64,000 bases of DNA from the NCBI RefSeq assembly GCF_051106095.1, contig NC_135784.1, positions 146,727,428 through 146,791,427 on the forward strand, read 5' to 3'. Below, piece after piece: positions 32,100-44,329 of this stretch. Source of the stretch: Pogona vitticeps. Lineage: Eukaryota; Chordata; Lepidosauria; Squamata; Agamidae. The notes under the pieces were generated by a model. It had not been told where the DNA came from, did no database searches, and saw only the letters and a list, made by a program, of their open reading frames with translations. A program made the translations under genes and the position numbers. Each line of letters starts with the position of its first letter. Position 1 is the stretch's first letter.

Positions 32100-34850
32100 A
32101 TATTGTAGTAAATTTACTGTAAGATCATGAAAAGAAGCCATACTATCCAACTAATTCAGCCTGCTTCCAACCAACAGGCAGAACTTTTCCATGTAGTCCA
32201 TGGCCTTAAGTCTTCCAGACAAAAATGATCTTTACATCAAAATGTGGACAACTGCAACCAATTTCATACGACAGCCCGTTTTAAATCTAAGGTAGAAAGC
32301 ATCCATTGGGACCATGACTCCTTTGGGATACCAATAGATCTGAAGGAGATATCTCATGCATCATCTAGTCAGGCTAAATTGGATCAGTTTCAATAAGTAC
32401 AGCCTGAGGATGTGGACAAATCCTTGCATGCTGCAAAGCCACCACTTTGTCTCTAGGTCCTTGCCCATCGCAGTTCTTAAAATCAGCAAAAGAGTTGACC
32501 ATGAAATGGGCTACAGATGTCATTAAAGCATCTTTACAAGTGGCACATTTACTTTCCTGTTTAAAGGAAGCCATTATGAGGCCCATTCAAAAGAAACTAA
32601 AATTAACAATGGATATTTTAATAATGATAGGCCCATTGCCAATATTCCATTCTTGGACAAGTTGATCAAGAGAGTGGTGGCCGATCAGCTGCAGGTATTC
32701 TTTGAGGAAACAGATAGCCTAGGTCACTTTAAACTGGGGTTCCAGCTGTACTAGGGAACTGAAATTGCATTGGTTGCTCTGCAAGATGATCTCCTGAGGG
32801 AAACCCTGCTGGTCTTTCTGGATCTTTCTGTGGCCTTTGATACCATTAGCCGTGTTATCTTCCTGAGATGGCTATCAAGTTTAGTGCTTGGGAGGGCCGT
32901 TCTTCAGTGGTTCAAGTCCTTTGCCCTCCCCACTCCAGAATAAAGATGCCAGACAAGTATCATGGGTTAAAACATGGGCCACACTTTATTGATCATAATT
33001 CAATGCTGCCATCCTTTGGCAAAGGGGCCCCTGCCATAGTGTGGAATCAGGTTAAATCGCAGAGGTTTCAAAGTACCCCTTAATCAACAAATGGGCGAGT
33101 CCCCGGCCCCAGGTTCTCCCAGTCTTAAAGACAGTGAGAACCTGGCCAGCCACAATGTGACCACCCACAGACCTCAAGCCATCTTTACTTGTTGACTGTT
33201 GGTCTGGTTGTGGCCCAGCGCATGTTTCCCCCCAAGCACTGTAATCGCACGATCTGCAGCCCTGGGAGGTCCGATGGGCTGTTAGCTTACCTGACTCACC
33301 AGAAAAAAAAAATGATTTATCCGCACTACTCACCAGTGTGACCGAACTTCCACCTCATAAAATGCCAGCACCCAGTTCCAGTATGGGACAGGTGAAAAAT
33401 CCCTGCGTCCAAGAGCCAATCAGGATGCATGTCAAAAATTCCTATCAAGCCCCAGAGGTGACCAGAATATGGGGTGGGCGGGTGGATGCCAGAAAAGGAA
33501 GAGGGCGGAGACAGGGGGGAAATGTCCCTTAAATAACCTAGTGTTCCCCCCTCTCGCCCAACTGCACTTGTGAGACCTAGGGTCCTGCGTTATCCAGGGA
33601 GAAAGGCAAAGATGAGCTGCGCTGCCGAAGCTTTGGCTCAGCAGCGGCTAGAGCATTTGTCAAGGGCTGATGGTACAGACTGGGGAGGTGATGTCCTCCC
33701 CTTAGGACCTCCCTTATGGGATCTCTCAGCTATTGCTGATTTCCTCAATGCTTTTTAATATCTATATGAAGCTGCTGGAATAAATCATACAGAGATTTGG
33801 AGTTTGATATACAGCTCTATTTCCAATTTTCCACATTGGCAGGCGATGCAGTACTGTTCCTTGAATGCTGCCTAGCATCGATAATGGACTGGATGAGGAC
33901 TAATAAGTAAGACGGAGATCTTACTGTTGGGAAAATCATCAGATTGATTAGAGGGATATTTACCTGGCCTTGATGAGGATACATTCCCCCAGAAGGACTG
34001 GATTCTCAACTTGAGGATATGCTTGGTCCCAGCTCTCTCTATATGGAGGTATAAATCTCTACTGCGGCCAAGGGTGTCTTTCAATAGCTTTGGCTGATTG
34101 CCCAGCTGTGCCCCTACTTATACAAGAGATGCCTAACAATGTCATGCATCAGTAATCTCTAAAATAGGCTACTGCAATGCTCTCTATGTAAGTCTGTCCT
34201 TGTAGTCAGTACAGAAACTTCAGCAGGTCCAAAAGGGCTGCCCTTGAAGTCAATATGGAAACTTCAACAGACAGCCAGACTGATTATGGGAGCTAGTAAA
34301 TTTGATCATATGCTCCCAGTCTTGGTGCACCTTCATTGACTTTCTGTCAGTTGGAGTTCAAATCAAGGTGCAGGTTAGGACCTATAAAAACCCTTTAGCA
34401 ATTTAGTACCTTCATGCATGTTGAGACATCTCTCCCACAAAACAGCCACCCATTGCACTCACTTCTCAATGTGTCTGATGTTAAAAGGTAAAAATAACCC
34501 AATGAAGCTAAAAGAGTTTAAAAACCAGGAACTGCAGTTTCTCTGTCTTGGCCCCTTAACTCTGGAACAAGCTGCCTACAGGTTTGTCAGGTGTCCTCTC
34601 TTTCCATTTTTAGGAAATTAATAAAAACAGCCTCTTATTAGTACTCTTAACCATATCAGATGCCCAAATTGGATTTAAATTTGTCATTTCTATTTAAGTG
34701 CAGAGTTTTAAGCTAGTGGCAAGGGTTTTGTTTTGAATTTACTGTATATCATAACTTTGTATTGTTGACTTTAATGTTAATTTGACATGTTGTGAACTGC
34801 CAAGAGACTGTAGACTGTTCACATTAATGGGGTGATGTACAAGATAGATA
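32100..34850 (+). mobile_element. L2-clade LINE, degraded, interrupted
   Basis: The sense strand reads NQQAELF near 32175, LKEA..RPI.KK, a VVADQLQVFFEETDSLGHF-like run, EIALVALQDDLLRE, a VFLDLSVAFDTI-like run, then after a foreign insert MLFNIYMKLLE-like text near 33750 and a much-decayed thumb region. The 3' end with GTGAACTGCCAAGAGAC lies near 34795. It is among the most degraded L2 copies in the window, with many stops and frameshifts. Confidence 0.75.
32935..33745. mobile_element. Unclassified 0.8 kb insert in the L2
   Basis: L2 similarity stops at about 32935 and resumes at about 33745. The insert is more GC-rich than its host. It contains AGCCAATCAG (CCAAT-type), GAGGGCGGAGAC (GC-box type) and CCCTTAAATAACC (TATA-like) in promoter-like order at 33414-33540. 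A short open stretch follows at 33612-33758. No terminal repeats or target duplication could be fixed. It could be an LTR-type or other promoter-bearing element; the family is unknown. Confidence 0.4.
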
Positions 34851-35550
34851 GATAGAGAGAGAATGAGAAAATGTTATATTTTCATGTTCGTTTGTTTCCA
34901 TACCTGTAAGCAGGAAATTATAAAATTAGTCCATCTTCCCAAATGGGTGTGGTGAGTATCTGTGAGGACAACTGAACTTTGGAGATTTACAAATAGCTTA
35001 GTAAAATGGACCACTCAGTATTCCTTGTGAGCTTTCAGATATTGTCTTTATTGTGGGAAACTTTAATAACCACTTTCCATGCAGCTGAGGTGTATTTTGT
35101 ATGAAGGGTATAAACCAACTATGTAGCTTCTACTGAGCCTTTAAAAAAAGTTTAGCATTTTTTGGTTGGGTGTGTGTATTTTTTTTCCTTTGAGAAGTTA
35201 TGGACTAAACACTGCTAGTAAATTTAGTTCACTTAAGATACCAAAAGTGGGCAGCTGAAGAGTGGTACGTAGCATCCCCAGGCAGTCTGAAAGTTCTGAA
35301 CATGGTGTTCTCAGAGGCCTTGTCCAAAGTGTTGCACAACAGTGTGGCTCTAGGGGCATTTTGATTTTGTTCTAGCTGTTCTGCATTATTCTCCCAGATA
35401 AAGAACCAACATTTTGTGTGCAAATGCATTAACAGGACTCCATGTCCACATTTGTCTGACAAGTTGTAGATTATTTTACGCCTACTTGGTGTTTTACTTG
35501 AAACCCTTCCCATTGAATGGGAGACCGAGAGGAAGGTGGGCGAAATGGTT
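34851..35550. other. Unassigned stretch
   Basis: No gene or repeat except a short TAGA/GA run at the start. Confidence 0.4.
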
Positions 35551-35603
35551 GCACACACACACACACACACGCACACACATACACATAAACACACACACAC
35601 ACA
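35551..35603. repeat. (CA)n microsatellite, interrupted
   Basis: CA units broken by GC and TA near 35570 and 35584. The apparent signal-peptide-like antisense frames across it are artefacts of the repeat. Confidence 0.9.
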
Positions 35604-36240
35604 TGGAGAGAGAATTCAGCTGAGCATGCACTTTATAGGACTGCTCACAGGCTAGCATGATTTGGCAATCCCGAAAATGCAGAATAACTTGCAAATGTAA
35701 TGAGGCCAGGCCTATAAGAGGAATATGTCCTAGATAAGAAAGCCTGCAAGGTTTGCACTGATATCCCTTTACCTTCTTGTAAATAAATAGTAATAATTGG
35801 TGAGTGGCATATAAATGTGGCATTAGAAACTGTTTACCGGTAGATATTAGAACAGTTCTGATAGGTGCCTAGAGGGATCCCACTTTCCACTATGAAAACT
35901 TGGACTGAATGTTCCATTGTTTGAATGCAACTGCATGAAAACTCACATTAAAATATAATAGTTAGTCTTTAAGGTGCCACATAGTGTTTTTTTTGTCCTT
36001 TTGTTCCCTCCCCCTTAGGATTTTGCCTAACATGCAAATAATGTCGTCCACTAATTCAAGCTTGGGAAAGCAATGATAAAATTCCCCCCAGAAGTAAGCT
36101 GATATTATTTTTCACTGATGCTGAAATTATATAATTATTGAGACCTCAATATTTTTTTTCAGAGTCACTTCTCCATGATTTCAAAGTTTTTTTTTTTAAA
36201 AAAAGACCATCTAAATACCAGAAACAAGATAAATTGGACA
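35604..36240. other. Mostly unassigned, with a small repeat fragment
   Basis: 35945-35990 (TTAGTCTTTAAGGTGCCACA) matches a phrase also present at about 39992-40012 and is part of a dispersed reptile repeat of unknown class. Otherwise nothing is recognised. Confidence 0.4.
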
Positions 36241-36244
36241 ATTT

Positions 36245-36950
36245 TTTTTAATTTATTTTATTTTTCCGGCTTTTACCCCGCCCATCTAGATTCAATGAAT
36301 CTGCATTCCAAATATAAAACAAAATTTAAAACAAACAATATCAGACAACACAAAGATAAGCAAAACCATGATGGTAAGACTTAGGAAATTAAGAAAAGGA
36401 AGGGGGAAAGGCCTGCTGAAGAACTAAGTCTTCCAGCTTGTTCTTAAAAACTCCCAGCGAGGGTGCCAGGCAGTTCTCCAGGAGCAAGGTATTCCAGAGG
36501 CAAGGGGCCACCACTGAGCAGGCCTGGTTTCTAGTTCTCTCCTTCCAGTTCTCTCTCGGGGTAAAGCCCCTCAGCTGCCCAGCCTGGCTAGATCGAGTGA
36601 CATGAGTAGAGATAGGTGGGAGCAGGCGCTCTGCCAGGTATTGAGGTCCTAAACTGTTTGAGACTTTATATGTAAGCATTAACACCTTGAAGTCAATGCG
36701 GAAACGAACGGGCAATCTATTGCTGTTGGAAAAAAGGAGATGTAGAGCTGTGTGTCATCAGCATACTGATGACACAAAGCCCCACTCCCCCAGATGACCC
36801 CACCCAGCGGCCATTGGAGAGATGACTGAGCCCTGCGGGGCCCCACAAATGACAAGCCATGGGGCCGATACACTCTTTCCAAGCTGAACTCTCTGGAAAC
36901 AGCCCTCCAAGAACTGGAGCCAGGCAAGAGCCAGGCCACCAATCCCCAAA
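36245..36950 (-). mobile_element. L2-clade LINE with internal deletion
   Basis: 36389-36715 antisense encodes the L2 C-terminal region (PVRFRIDFKVLMLTYKVSNS, LGPQYLAERLLPP, LGVFKNKLEDLVLQQAFPP). Directly adjoining, 36720-36945 encodes the palm region with a Y-A-D-D box and WLRPGSSSWRAV/FQRVQLGKSVSAPW-like text. The roughly 400 bp that normally lie between YADD and PVRFRIDF are missing at about 36718, so this is a deletion derivative. It ends at an L2-type 3' UTR near 36260. Confidence 0.8.
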
Positions 36951-37082
36951 GAGGTTCAACTCATCACAGGACAATATATTCTACTTAATTCCCATATAAG
37001 ATTATTGACCTTCTAGATCCCTTTACATAGCAAAGTGAGAGATAAGTTGTGCATTCCTAAATTCCTCAATGTATGGAGTAGA

Positions 37083-37545
37083 GATCGATCAATGGCATCC
37101 TTCAGTCTCGAAAGACTATGGTAGCGTGCTCTGTATGGAGGACTTGGAACAGCGTCTAGTGTGGCTGAGGAGGCCAATTCGAGAGTGACAATCCCTTCCA
37201 CACTGAAGACAAATACAGTCTGTCCCCTGTCTAGCTCCCTGATTTTGCTGCTTTCATAACTGCCTCTTTGCCTCGGCCTGCTGGACGAGGGTCTCTTCAA
37301 AGTGGGAGAGGCCGTGATGCACCGCCTGCCTCCAGGATGAACACTCAGATGTCAAGATTTCCCATCTGTTGAGATCCATTCCTAAGGCCTTCAGATCTCG
37401 CTTGCAGATGTCCTTGTATCGAAGCTATGGTCTACCTCTGGGGCGATTTCCCTGCACTAATTCTCCATACAGGAGATCTTTTGGAATCCGACCATCAGCT
37501 ATTCTCATGACATGCCCAAGCCAACGTAGACGTAGAGTAGAGATA
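37083..37545 (-). mobile_element. Non-LTR retrotransposon C-terminal fragment, clade unassigned
   Basis: The antisense frame reads LRWLGHVMRIADGRIPKDLL-like text near 37470-37530, then RGRP and LRYKDICKRDLKALG-like text at 37370-37440. It ends with PPYRARYHSLSRLKDAIDRS at 37085-37150. This order is seen in C termini of several non-LTR retrotransposons. A short sense copy of the same 3' end is at 45838-45906. I cannot place the clade from memory. Confidence 0.6.
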
Positions 37546-37555
37546 TATGTCTAAA

Positions 37556-38128
37556 AATAAACAGTACTCCCTTGAGTTGAGCCTTCAGTTGCTGGAGATG
37601 TCTCAGCATATCTATACTGCTTGTTTTCAAACAGGTTTCTTGCCACCAAATTCTGTTCCATTGACTGTAGAAATGCATGCCATTGTATTGTGGCTTTTAA
37701 AAATGTCTCTTCTCCCCCCCCCCAAAAAAAACCCATTGTAATGCTGAGATAAAACATATTGGCAAAATGATTGTACCTTTTAATATTAATTAACAGAAAT
37801 AGATACCCAATACAACAGCTGAAATTCTAGAAGGACACTTTCAGATGATTATTGGAAGTATCTCAGTATATAGTTTCCAACCTGTGAAACTAAACAAAAG
37901 AAAACAAAACATTGGGTATTATCTACGTGTGATTCTGTGGCTTTGTAGCTGCAGTGTATAATTATGATCTGCAGAATCCTGTTGACTGTGACATTCTTCT
38001 ACTTCTCCTTTTAATTCCTTTGATTTGTAAGGTTGTAAACCTTTCTACAAATAAATAGATCCTAAAAGTTAATGTTTGGTCTCTTAGCTCATCTTTGACT
38101 CCTTAAGGGATTTAGAGAAGAACAGAAA
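37556..38128. other. Unassigned stretch
   Basis: No gene or repeat recognised; a short C/A run near 37716. Confidence 0.4.
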
Positions 38129-38130
38129 TA

Positions 38131-38517
38131 CAGTGGTGCCTCGCTTAACGAGCGCACCGTATAACGACGAAATCGCATAGCGATCTCTTTTTTGAGATCA
38201 CTAATGCGATCGCTTACCGATGGCCTCTATGGCCAAAACTCGCATTGAGTTTCACTTACCGATCTTCGCATTGCGACTCCGGGAAATCAGCTGTTCAGCG
38301 GCTCCAAAATGGCCACTGGACGACCCAAAATGGCCACCGCAACCATTTTTGCACCCTGCCCTCGCTTACCGAGGGCGCGAAAATGGCGGCGCTATGAGGA
38401 AACGTCGCTTAACGGTGAGTATAGAAGCCAATGGCATTTTGCGTCCCGTTTAGCAATGTTTCCTCATAGCGAGGGTTAATCCGGAACGGATTAACCTTTC
38501 TATGCGGGGCACCACTG
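38131..38517. mobile_element. Tigger-like MITE, 387 bp, same family as 859-2640
   Basis: Starts CAGTGGTGCCTCGCTTAACG and ends CTATGCGGGGCACCACTG, flanked by TA (38129-38130 and 38518-38519). It lacks the hairpin chain and minisatellite of the larger copy. Internal short palindromes are present (ATCGCATAGCGAT). It has no transposase and is young-looking, with well-preserved CpGs. Confidence 0.9.
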
Positions 38518-38519
38518 TA

Positions 38520-41500
38520 CATGAAATAAATAAAGTCTGTGCCTTAAATGTTCAGGAGAATATACTTGCCAGGGTGTGGATTTGAAACTTCTGTGTCCAC
38601 TTGTCCATATTATTTTATTGCACTTACAAAGTTCCTTCAGCTTAATGAAGATGGTATAGAGGTCATTTATAGCATCCTAACATTCAGCTGAAATTAAGTC
38701 TGAGCTGTCATAGTTGTGGATATGAATGGAACTACAATTAAACAGAGCCTGTGGCACTTTAGGAGATAGAAGTATGACAGCCAGGAAACACAGGTGCCTT
38801 GACCTTTCTAAGTGGTGTTACTAATAAGAGAGAGAAAGCAAAGCTTCCTCCCTGGTTCCACCCACCTATCAGTTGAAAACAAAGCTCAGTAGCGAAAGAG
38901 GCTTTGGAGATTGTTTTCCAAACTTTATGGATGATGATTTAGGTAAAGAAAGCTCTTTGGTTCCCTCTAAAGGTAACTTTTATGCACTGAAGGTTAGTAA
39001 TTGTTTCCAGAGTGATTTCTGTGTGGTGTTCTTTGGTTTCAGGTAATAGTCTATAAAATGTTCCAAGATGCAGGGCTAACTCATGTAATACACATGTGTA
39101 TTCCACTAAAAGCCTACTGTACTTTTCAATTAGAGAGAAACAAAAACAGTGTTAAAATGTGTGTCCGGTAATGGAGAGAAGTGGGGCATCTAGCTGCGAA
39201 GGAAGGATAATAGCTGAAAGTGAGTCAGCTGAAATGTTCATCCAAATGGAGTAAAAGGAGGATTCGTTTTAAATTCGCATTGCAAAAGAGGGTCTGCAAT
39301 GAAGAAATCAAGTATTCCACCAATACACACATCCATAGTTGGGTGTAAACACATGCCCTTGAGCGCGCACGCGCGCACACACACACCCCCAATGGATTTT
39401 TATTAGGTACCCTGGTAGAGACAGCCCACTGTAACTAGCCTCAAAGGACACAGGAGAAATTGCTAGCTTTATTGCAGGCCTGCTTTGGAGATTTATTTCT
39501 GTTCTGCCAAACATCTAATGACAGCGACTGAAATCAGATTCAGCGGAAACAAGCCAGAATTACAAACCCATCTCGTGTATAATTTAATCCAGTATCAAAC
39601 TGAAGGTTTTATGCATTTTTAAGAGATAAGAAATCAAAGGTTTGAATCTGATCACCCTACTCAAAGTGTGACAGGGTGATTTTAAATGTTTTGAAATTTA
39701 GTAGTGCAGAATGTCAGGCAGCTTGGTTGCTCTGACTAAATGTGCAAGTTCTTTGTAGAAAATGCACACCACTAATGAGATTGAAATCATTGGTATGATT
39801 AGCGAGAATTTAGTTGTCTTTCCTTTTTTAGAAAGGAGACAGAAATCCTAGTGTGGAGAATGATAGCAGAAGATAGTTTTCATGATTGTTTGCAGCCACT
39901 CTTTAATCACCTGAAGATGTGAAACAGTTACATCTTGTTGCATCTAAAGAAACAGATCTGTAAATCACAAACAATCACACTGAATTGGTTAGTCTTGAAG
40001 GTGTCACAATACTTTGGAGTGTTTTTGTATGGTTTTCCCCCCCTTCTTTTAATCTTAAACCATCAGACAATTATACAGTAACCAGAACCAAAATGGGATA
40101 AGATAAACTTCCCAATTTACCAAACACTGAAATTCACCAACCACAGAGGAAATATAAAATTCAGTCAGTGATGAATATAACAGATGCAGCTTCCCTTCCA
40201 TGAAAGTTTACGGTCAACGCATGAAACCAGAGGGTGGCACTTCATGATGGCCCAGCTGTTGTGGTAGCAAAGAAAATTGTTCCTTGTGTAAGAATTGTAG
40301 CATGTGTGCATGCATGCACAGCAGAGGCAGTCAGAGCATGTGGATGTCCTGCATTTTTCTCTAAACAAATAGAACTGAAATCCTTTTAGGTTGGCATAAC
40401 ATAAAGCTATACCTGATAAAGTGTGCAGGCCTTACACCCAGACATTGTGCAATTTAACACACTATTTATGACTGCATGGTTCAAGATCACACAGTTTCCA
40501 TCATGGTTGAGCAATTGATCACACAGTTTACATTGTGACTGTTGCATAACATGACTGTGGATGTGTTTTGTAAATATTATTTCTACTCTGCTACATTTTT
40601 CCCTACTGTTTCTGCAATCTTGTGTTACATATATAGTACTTCGGGCAACCGGAATTTGACCATTGTGTGCAACCTACAACATTTTCACATTGAACCCTGG
40701 TGTCATTTGGAAGTGGGGATGAGATGGGTGACCAGGTAAGGATTAAAGCCTCCACACACCATAAAATCACACCCTTCTTCCATGCTGCTCATCCTCACAT
40801 TTGCCTCCCTATCTAGAAACCCAAGGTAGCAAGCAGTTTCTTGAGAGTTCAGATGGTGACCCAAGACCTGGCAAAACTACTGCCAGCACGTTGGAGAGGA
40901 GTTGGAGGAAGGCATCAGTTTGCCTTTCTGCCTGTACGGAGAGAGCTTTTGCTACTGCTACTTTTGGGAAAGGGGTCAAGGAATCAGAGGGCTGGGTGGA
41001 TGGTCTCCAAAGTCAGGTTGCTTTCAGAAAGCAAACAACTTCCTATAATCTTGTCATCTGTGAAACTCTGGCATAAAGCTATTCATTTCTAGTAAAATTA
41101 TTCCACAACTAGAAAGGAAAATTAGTATGCAGCGACCATTAGATACCTATCTAGAGTATACTTTCTTAGTATTGAAACTGGAATTTTACTTGTGTAATTC
41201 TTGTGTATAATCCAGAGAAAAAGGGTGAGTATACAGTAATCTCATTTTAGCTAGGTTTTGTGACAGGGTATTACTAGTGTGGCTTCAGAAACTATTACAC
41301 TGTTCCACTCATGTAATTACATAAAACAAAAAGAGTATCATTTCTTTAGCATTGCATGAAGTGACAGAGTATGAAGGAGTTACATTGTCAGAAAGGATAG
41401 GCTTCAGACTTTGATGGCCTCCAATTATGTTCAGTGGGTTATAACTAAGAGTCCTGAGATTCAAATATGGGATAAGGCAAATTTAGCTGCTTCTCAATGG

Positions 41501-42407
41501 ATTCTGGAATGTAACATCATGTTGAAGGCAAATGCCAGCTACCTCGCCTGTCTGGGAGAAGTCTGACCTACAGAAATTCAGAATGCACCATACATTGTGG
41601 AAGTGGAGATGTGTTTTTTAAACAGTGGCTTCAGTGCACAGAAACATTACCTACCAAAATGGTGAGAACCTTTCTAGTTTTTGAATACTAACCAAAACCA
41701 GGTGGATGAACAAGCGTACATGAGTTTTGGGCTGGCCTAATCCCTTGTCTAACGTTAAGGTGAAACTTTGCCTTTCTTTTTAAACTAATCACTACTGGTT
41801 GTTTTATCCAGTTCTGAATAAACTTAAATTAACTCCACCTATGGTTCTTTGAAACAAACCAACTTGCTTTTACTAACCACAGTTATGGCTAGGTTCAGTG
41901 TGGAATTTTAGTAATATACTAATCTGTGGGTAAGGTAAAATGAAAAGAGACATTTTGAGTCTCCTTGTGACAGTGTTGTAGGAGGTAGTGAGAAGTGGCT
42001 GTATGAGTCTGCCTAAGCTTATTCTTCTCCAGCTGATGGTTTAGAATTCAGTCTGAATGTAGCCATTATATTTAAATTGTAGCACATTTGGGATGTTTTA
42101 TTGATGAACCGTTTTAATCAAGAAATGTTCAGAAATGAAGTTTGGAGTCACATGACCTTCACAGCATTACAATCAATGTACCCCATCAAATCTGTGGAGG
42201 ACAGAAGCATGCAGGATCTTATTGAAAATAATCTAGAATGCTAGAAATTTTAGGTTCTATCATTTAACATGGAAACACGGACTTTAACACAGGCTGTTAT
42301 TAAAATATGAGAGTGCTGGAATGTGGATTTTTCACAAGACACTAAGACTTCCATGGATTAAGAGAGTGACTGGTAAAGAAGTATTAAAGCAGATAAATAC
42401 CAAGAAA
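38520..42407. other. Mostly unassigned 3.9 kb
   Basis: No exon or RNA gene. 39885-40030 resembles a dispersed reptile repeat (TTGGTTAGTCTTGAAGGTGT...). A short GCGCACGCGCGC/CA run lies near 39362-39385. The remainder is ordinary AT-rich DNA. Confidence 0.4.
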
Positions 42408-43320
42408 TCATAGAATAATTGAGTTGGAAGGAGCCTACAAAGCCATTGAGTCACCCCCCCCCCCACTCACTGCAGGAATCCAAGTCAAAACAGACAGATG
42501 GTTGTCCAATTTTCTTTTTAATAGTCCCCGCATTGGGGAGTGAGGTAATTGGTTCCATTGTCCCACTGCTCTAACAGTTAAGAAGTTTTTCCTAATATTC
42601 AACCTAAATCTGGCTTCCTGTAACTTGAGATCATTATTACATGTCCTGCACTCTGGAATGATTGAGAACAGATCCTGATTCTCCTCTGTACAACTACCTT
42701 TCAAGTATTGGAAAAGTGCTGTCACATCTCCCCTCAGTCCTCTTTTCTCAAGGCTAAACATGCCCAGTTCTTTCAATCTTTCCTCATAGGGTTTGGTTTC
42801 CAATCTCATGATTATCCTTGTTGTGTATTCGCGAAGGCTTTCACGGCTGGGATCTAATGGTTGTTGTGGCTTTTTTGGGCCCTTCGGAAGGTTCACACCC
42901 CTCCTCTGAACTTACTCTTGTTTGTTGACATCCTTCTAAAAGTGTTGTTTCCAAAATGGGACCAGTGCTGAATAGAGGGGGAATAGTATATCATGGGATT
43001 TGGAGACTATACTTCTGTGGATGCACCTTAAAATAGCATTTGACTTTTTTTGCAGTCAAATCACACCGTTGGCTCATATTCATCTTGTGATCTATAATAA
43101 TTCCAAGATCCTTCACACTTTTACTATTTTGGACCTACATATCCCCCATCTTGTAACTGTGCATTTATTCCCCCACCCCGTAGGTATGGAACTTTGTACT
43201 TATCCCTGTTAAATTTAATTCTGTTGTTTACAGCCCAGAGCTTAAGATCTTTTTAAATTGTGTTTTTGTCTTCAAATGTATTAACTATTTGTATTCTCTG
43301 CACTCCCTCATTCAATTCAT
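42408..43320 (-). mobile_element. CR1-type LINE 3' part
   Basis: Antisense reading: LETKPYEERLKELGMFSLEK, RGLRGDVTALFQYLKGSC, LKLQEARFRLNIRKNFLTV, VGQWNQLP, then the 3' end GAGTTGGAAGGAGCC near 42420. Upstream (42896-43310) text such as TTGGCTCATATTCATCTTGT and CTTATCCCTGTTAAATTTA belongs to the same CR1 group. A repeat H piece at 42830-42893 splits it. The C-terminal frame is nearly intact over 130 codons, better preserved than the CR1 pieces at 4925 and 15008. Confidence 0.8.
42830..42893 (-). repeat. Dispersed repeat H, antisense piece
   Basis: GTATTCGCGAAGGCTTTCAC, GGCTGGGATCTAATGGTTGT and GTGGCTTTTTTGGGCCCTTC are the complement of the right end of the 27977-28171 repeat. It lies inside the CR1 fragment. 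Confidence 0.7.
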
Positions 43321-43321
43321 G

Positions 43322-44325
43322 AAATACACAAAAAGTGAAAGGTAAAAATATGCAGTACAATTGATCATTCAAGTTAAAATATATTGGAAAAGAAATTCCG
43401 GGGGGGGGGGGGGAGACATCATTACTGGCTAAAGAAGTGGAGATTGGTTTGTATGCAGCATATTATGTTAGAGTTCTTGTTGCACAACTTCCTGTAGCTA
43501 AAAAAGATGAAGAATCCAGCATGTTAGCTACCCTGCAGTTTCATCCCTGTTTCTTTATTATTGTCTTCATGGTGACTTGGAATATAAGTTATTAATACAG
43601 TTGCCAAATTTAAAAATTGAATAAAAGAAACTTTCATTGTGATTTTAATAAAAAATGAAATTAAATGAAAGGAAAAAAAATTGTGAAAAGTTTGGTTGCT
43701 TTCAAATGATAACAGTTAAGTGATTTAAAAATAAAGACTTGGTAAGATACAAGTCCCTCTTGTTAAAAATTGTTAAAATATTTTTATTCTATCCTCCACA
43801 TACCAACTGCTTACAAAAGTTGGTTATTTTGCAGGGTATATTATATACATGTATCAAGTTAAGATTTTCCAGCTGGATGTAATCCAGTTTCCAAAGAAGT
43901 CAATGAGAACTTGAACATTAACTATTTACAGTTCCATATTCAATAAGGCATAATACCTCCAGAGGAGTTCAGAGATTGGAAAGATAAATACAGATATACC
44001 TAAACTATGTGGTAACAATAACAGCAGGCTAAAATATAATTATACCCGTCTGAGGCAAATTTGTGTGAAGCTTTCACATTGCTGTTAAATGCCAGCTTAG
44101 ATACAGATTTGCACCACGGTGTACAGAATTAAATAAACTTTCAGAGCAATGAAGTCTCCTAAGTGAGACAGTTGTAGATGAAGGAATTGGCAGAGGAAAC
44201 AGTATCTAAGTGTGAAGTGTGGGTGTGAGGAAAGAACTAAATAACCACAGATCTAACTTTGCCATTCCTCCTCAAATAAACAAATAATCACCATTTGGAA
44301 ATGATGTCTTTTATGAGTCGCAGTG
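43322..44325. other. Unassigned stretch with a G-run
   Basis: A 15-base poly-G run lies at 43399-43413; otherwise AT-rich without recognised features. Confidence 0.4.
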
Positions 44326-44329
44326 TCTT

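Noticed and set aside
35494-35823. Cys/Val-rich antisense frame
   Set aside because: Driven by the CA microsatellite at 35551-35603.
42435-42896. Antisense 153-codon frame as one real protein
   Set aside because: It is a chimera of repeat H text and a CR1 C terminus.
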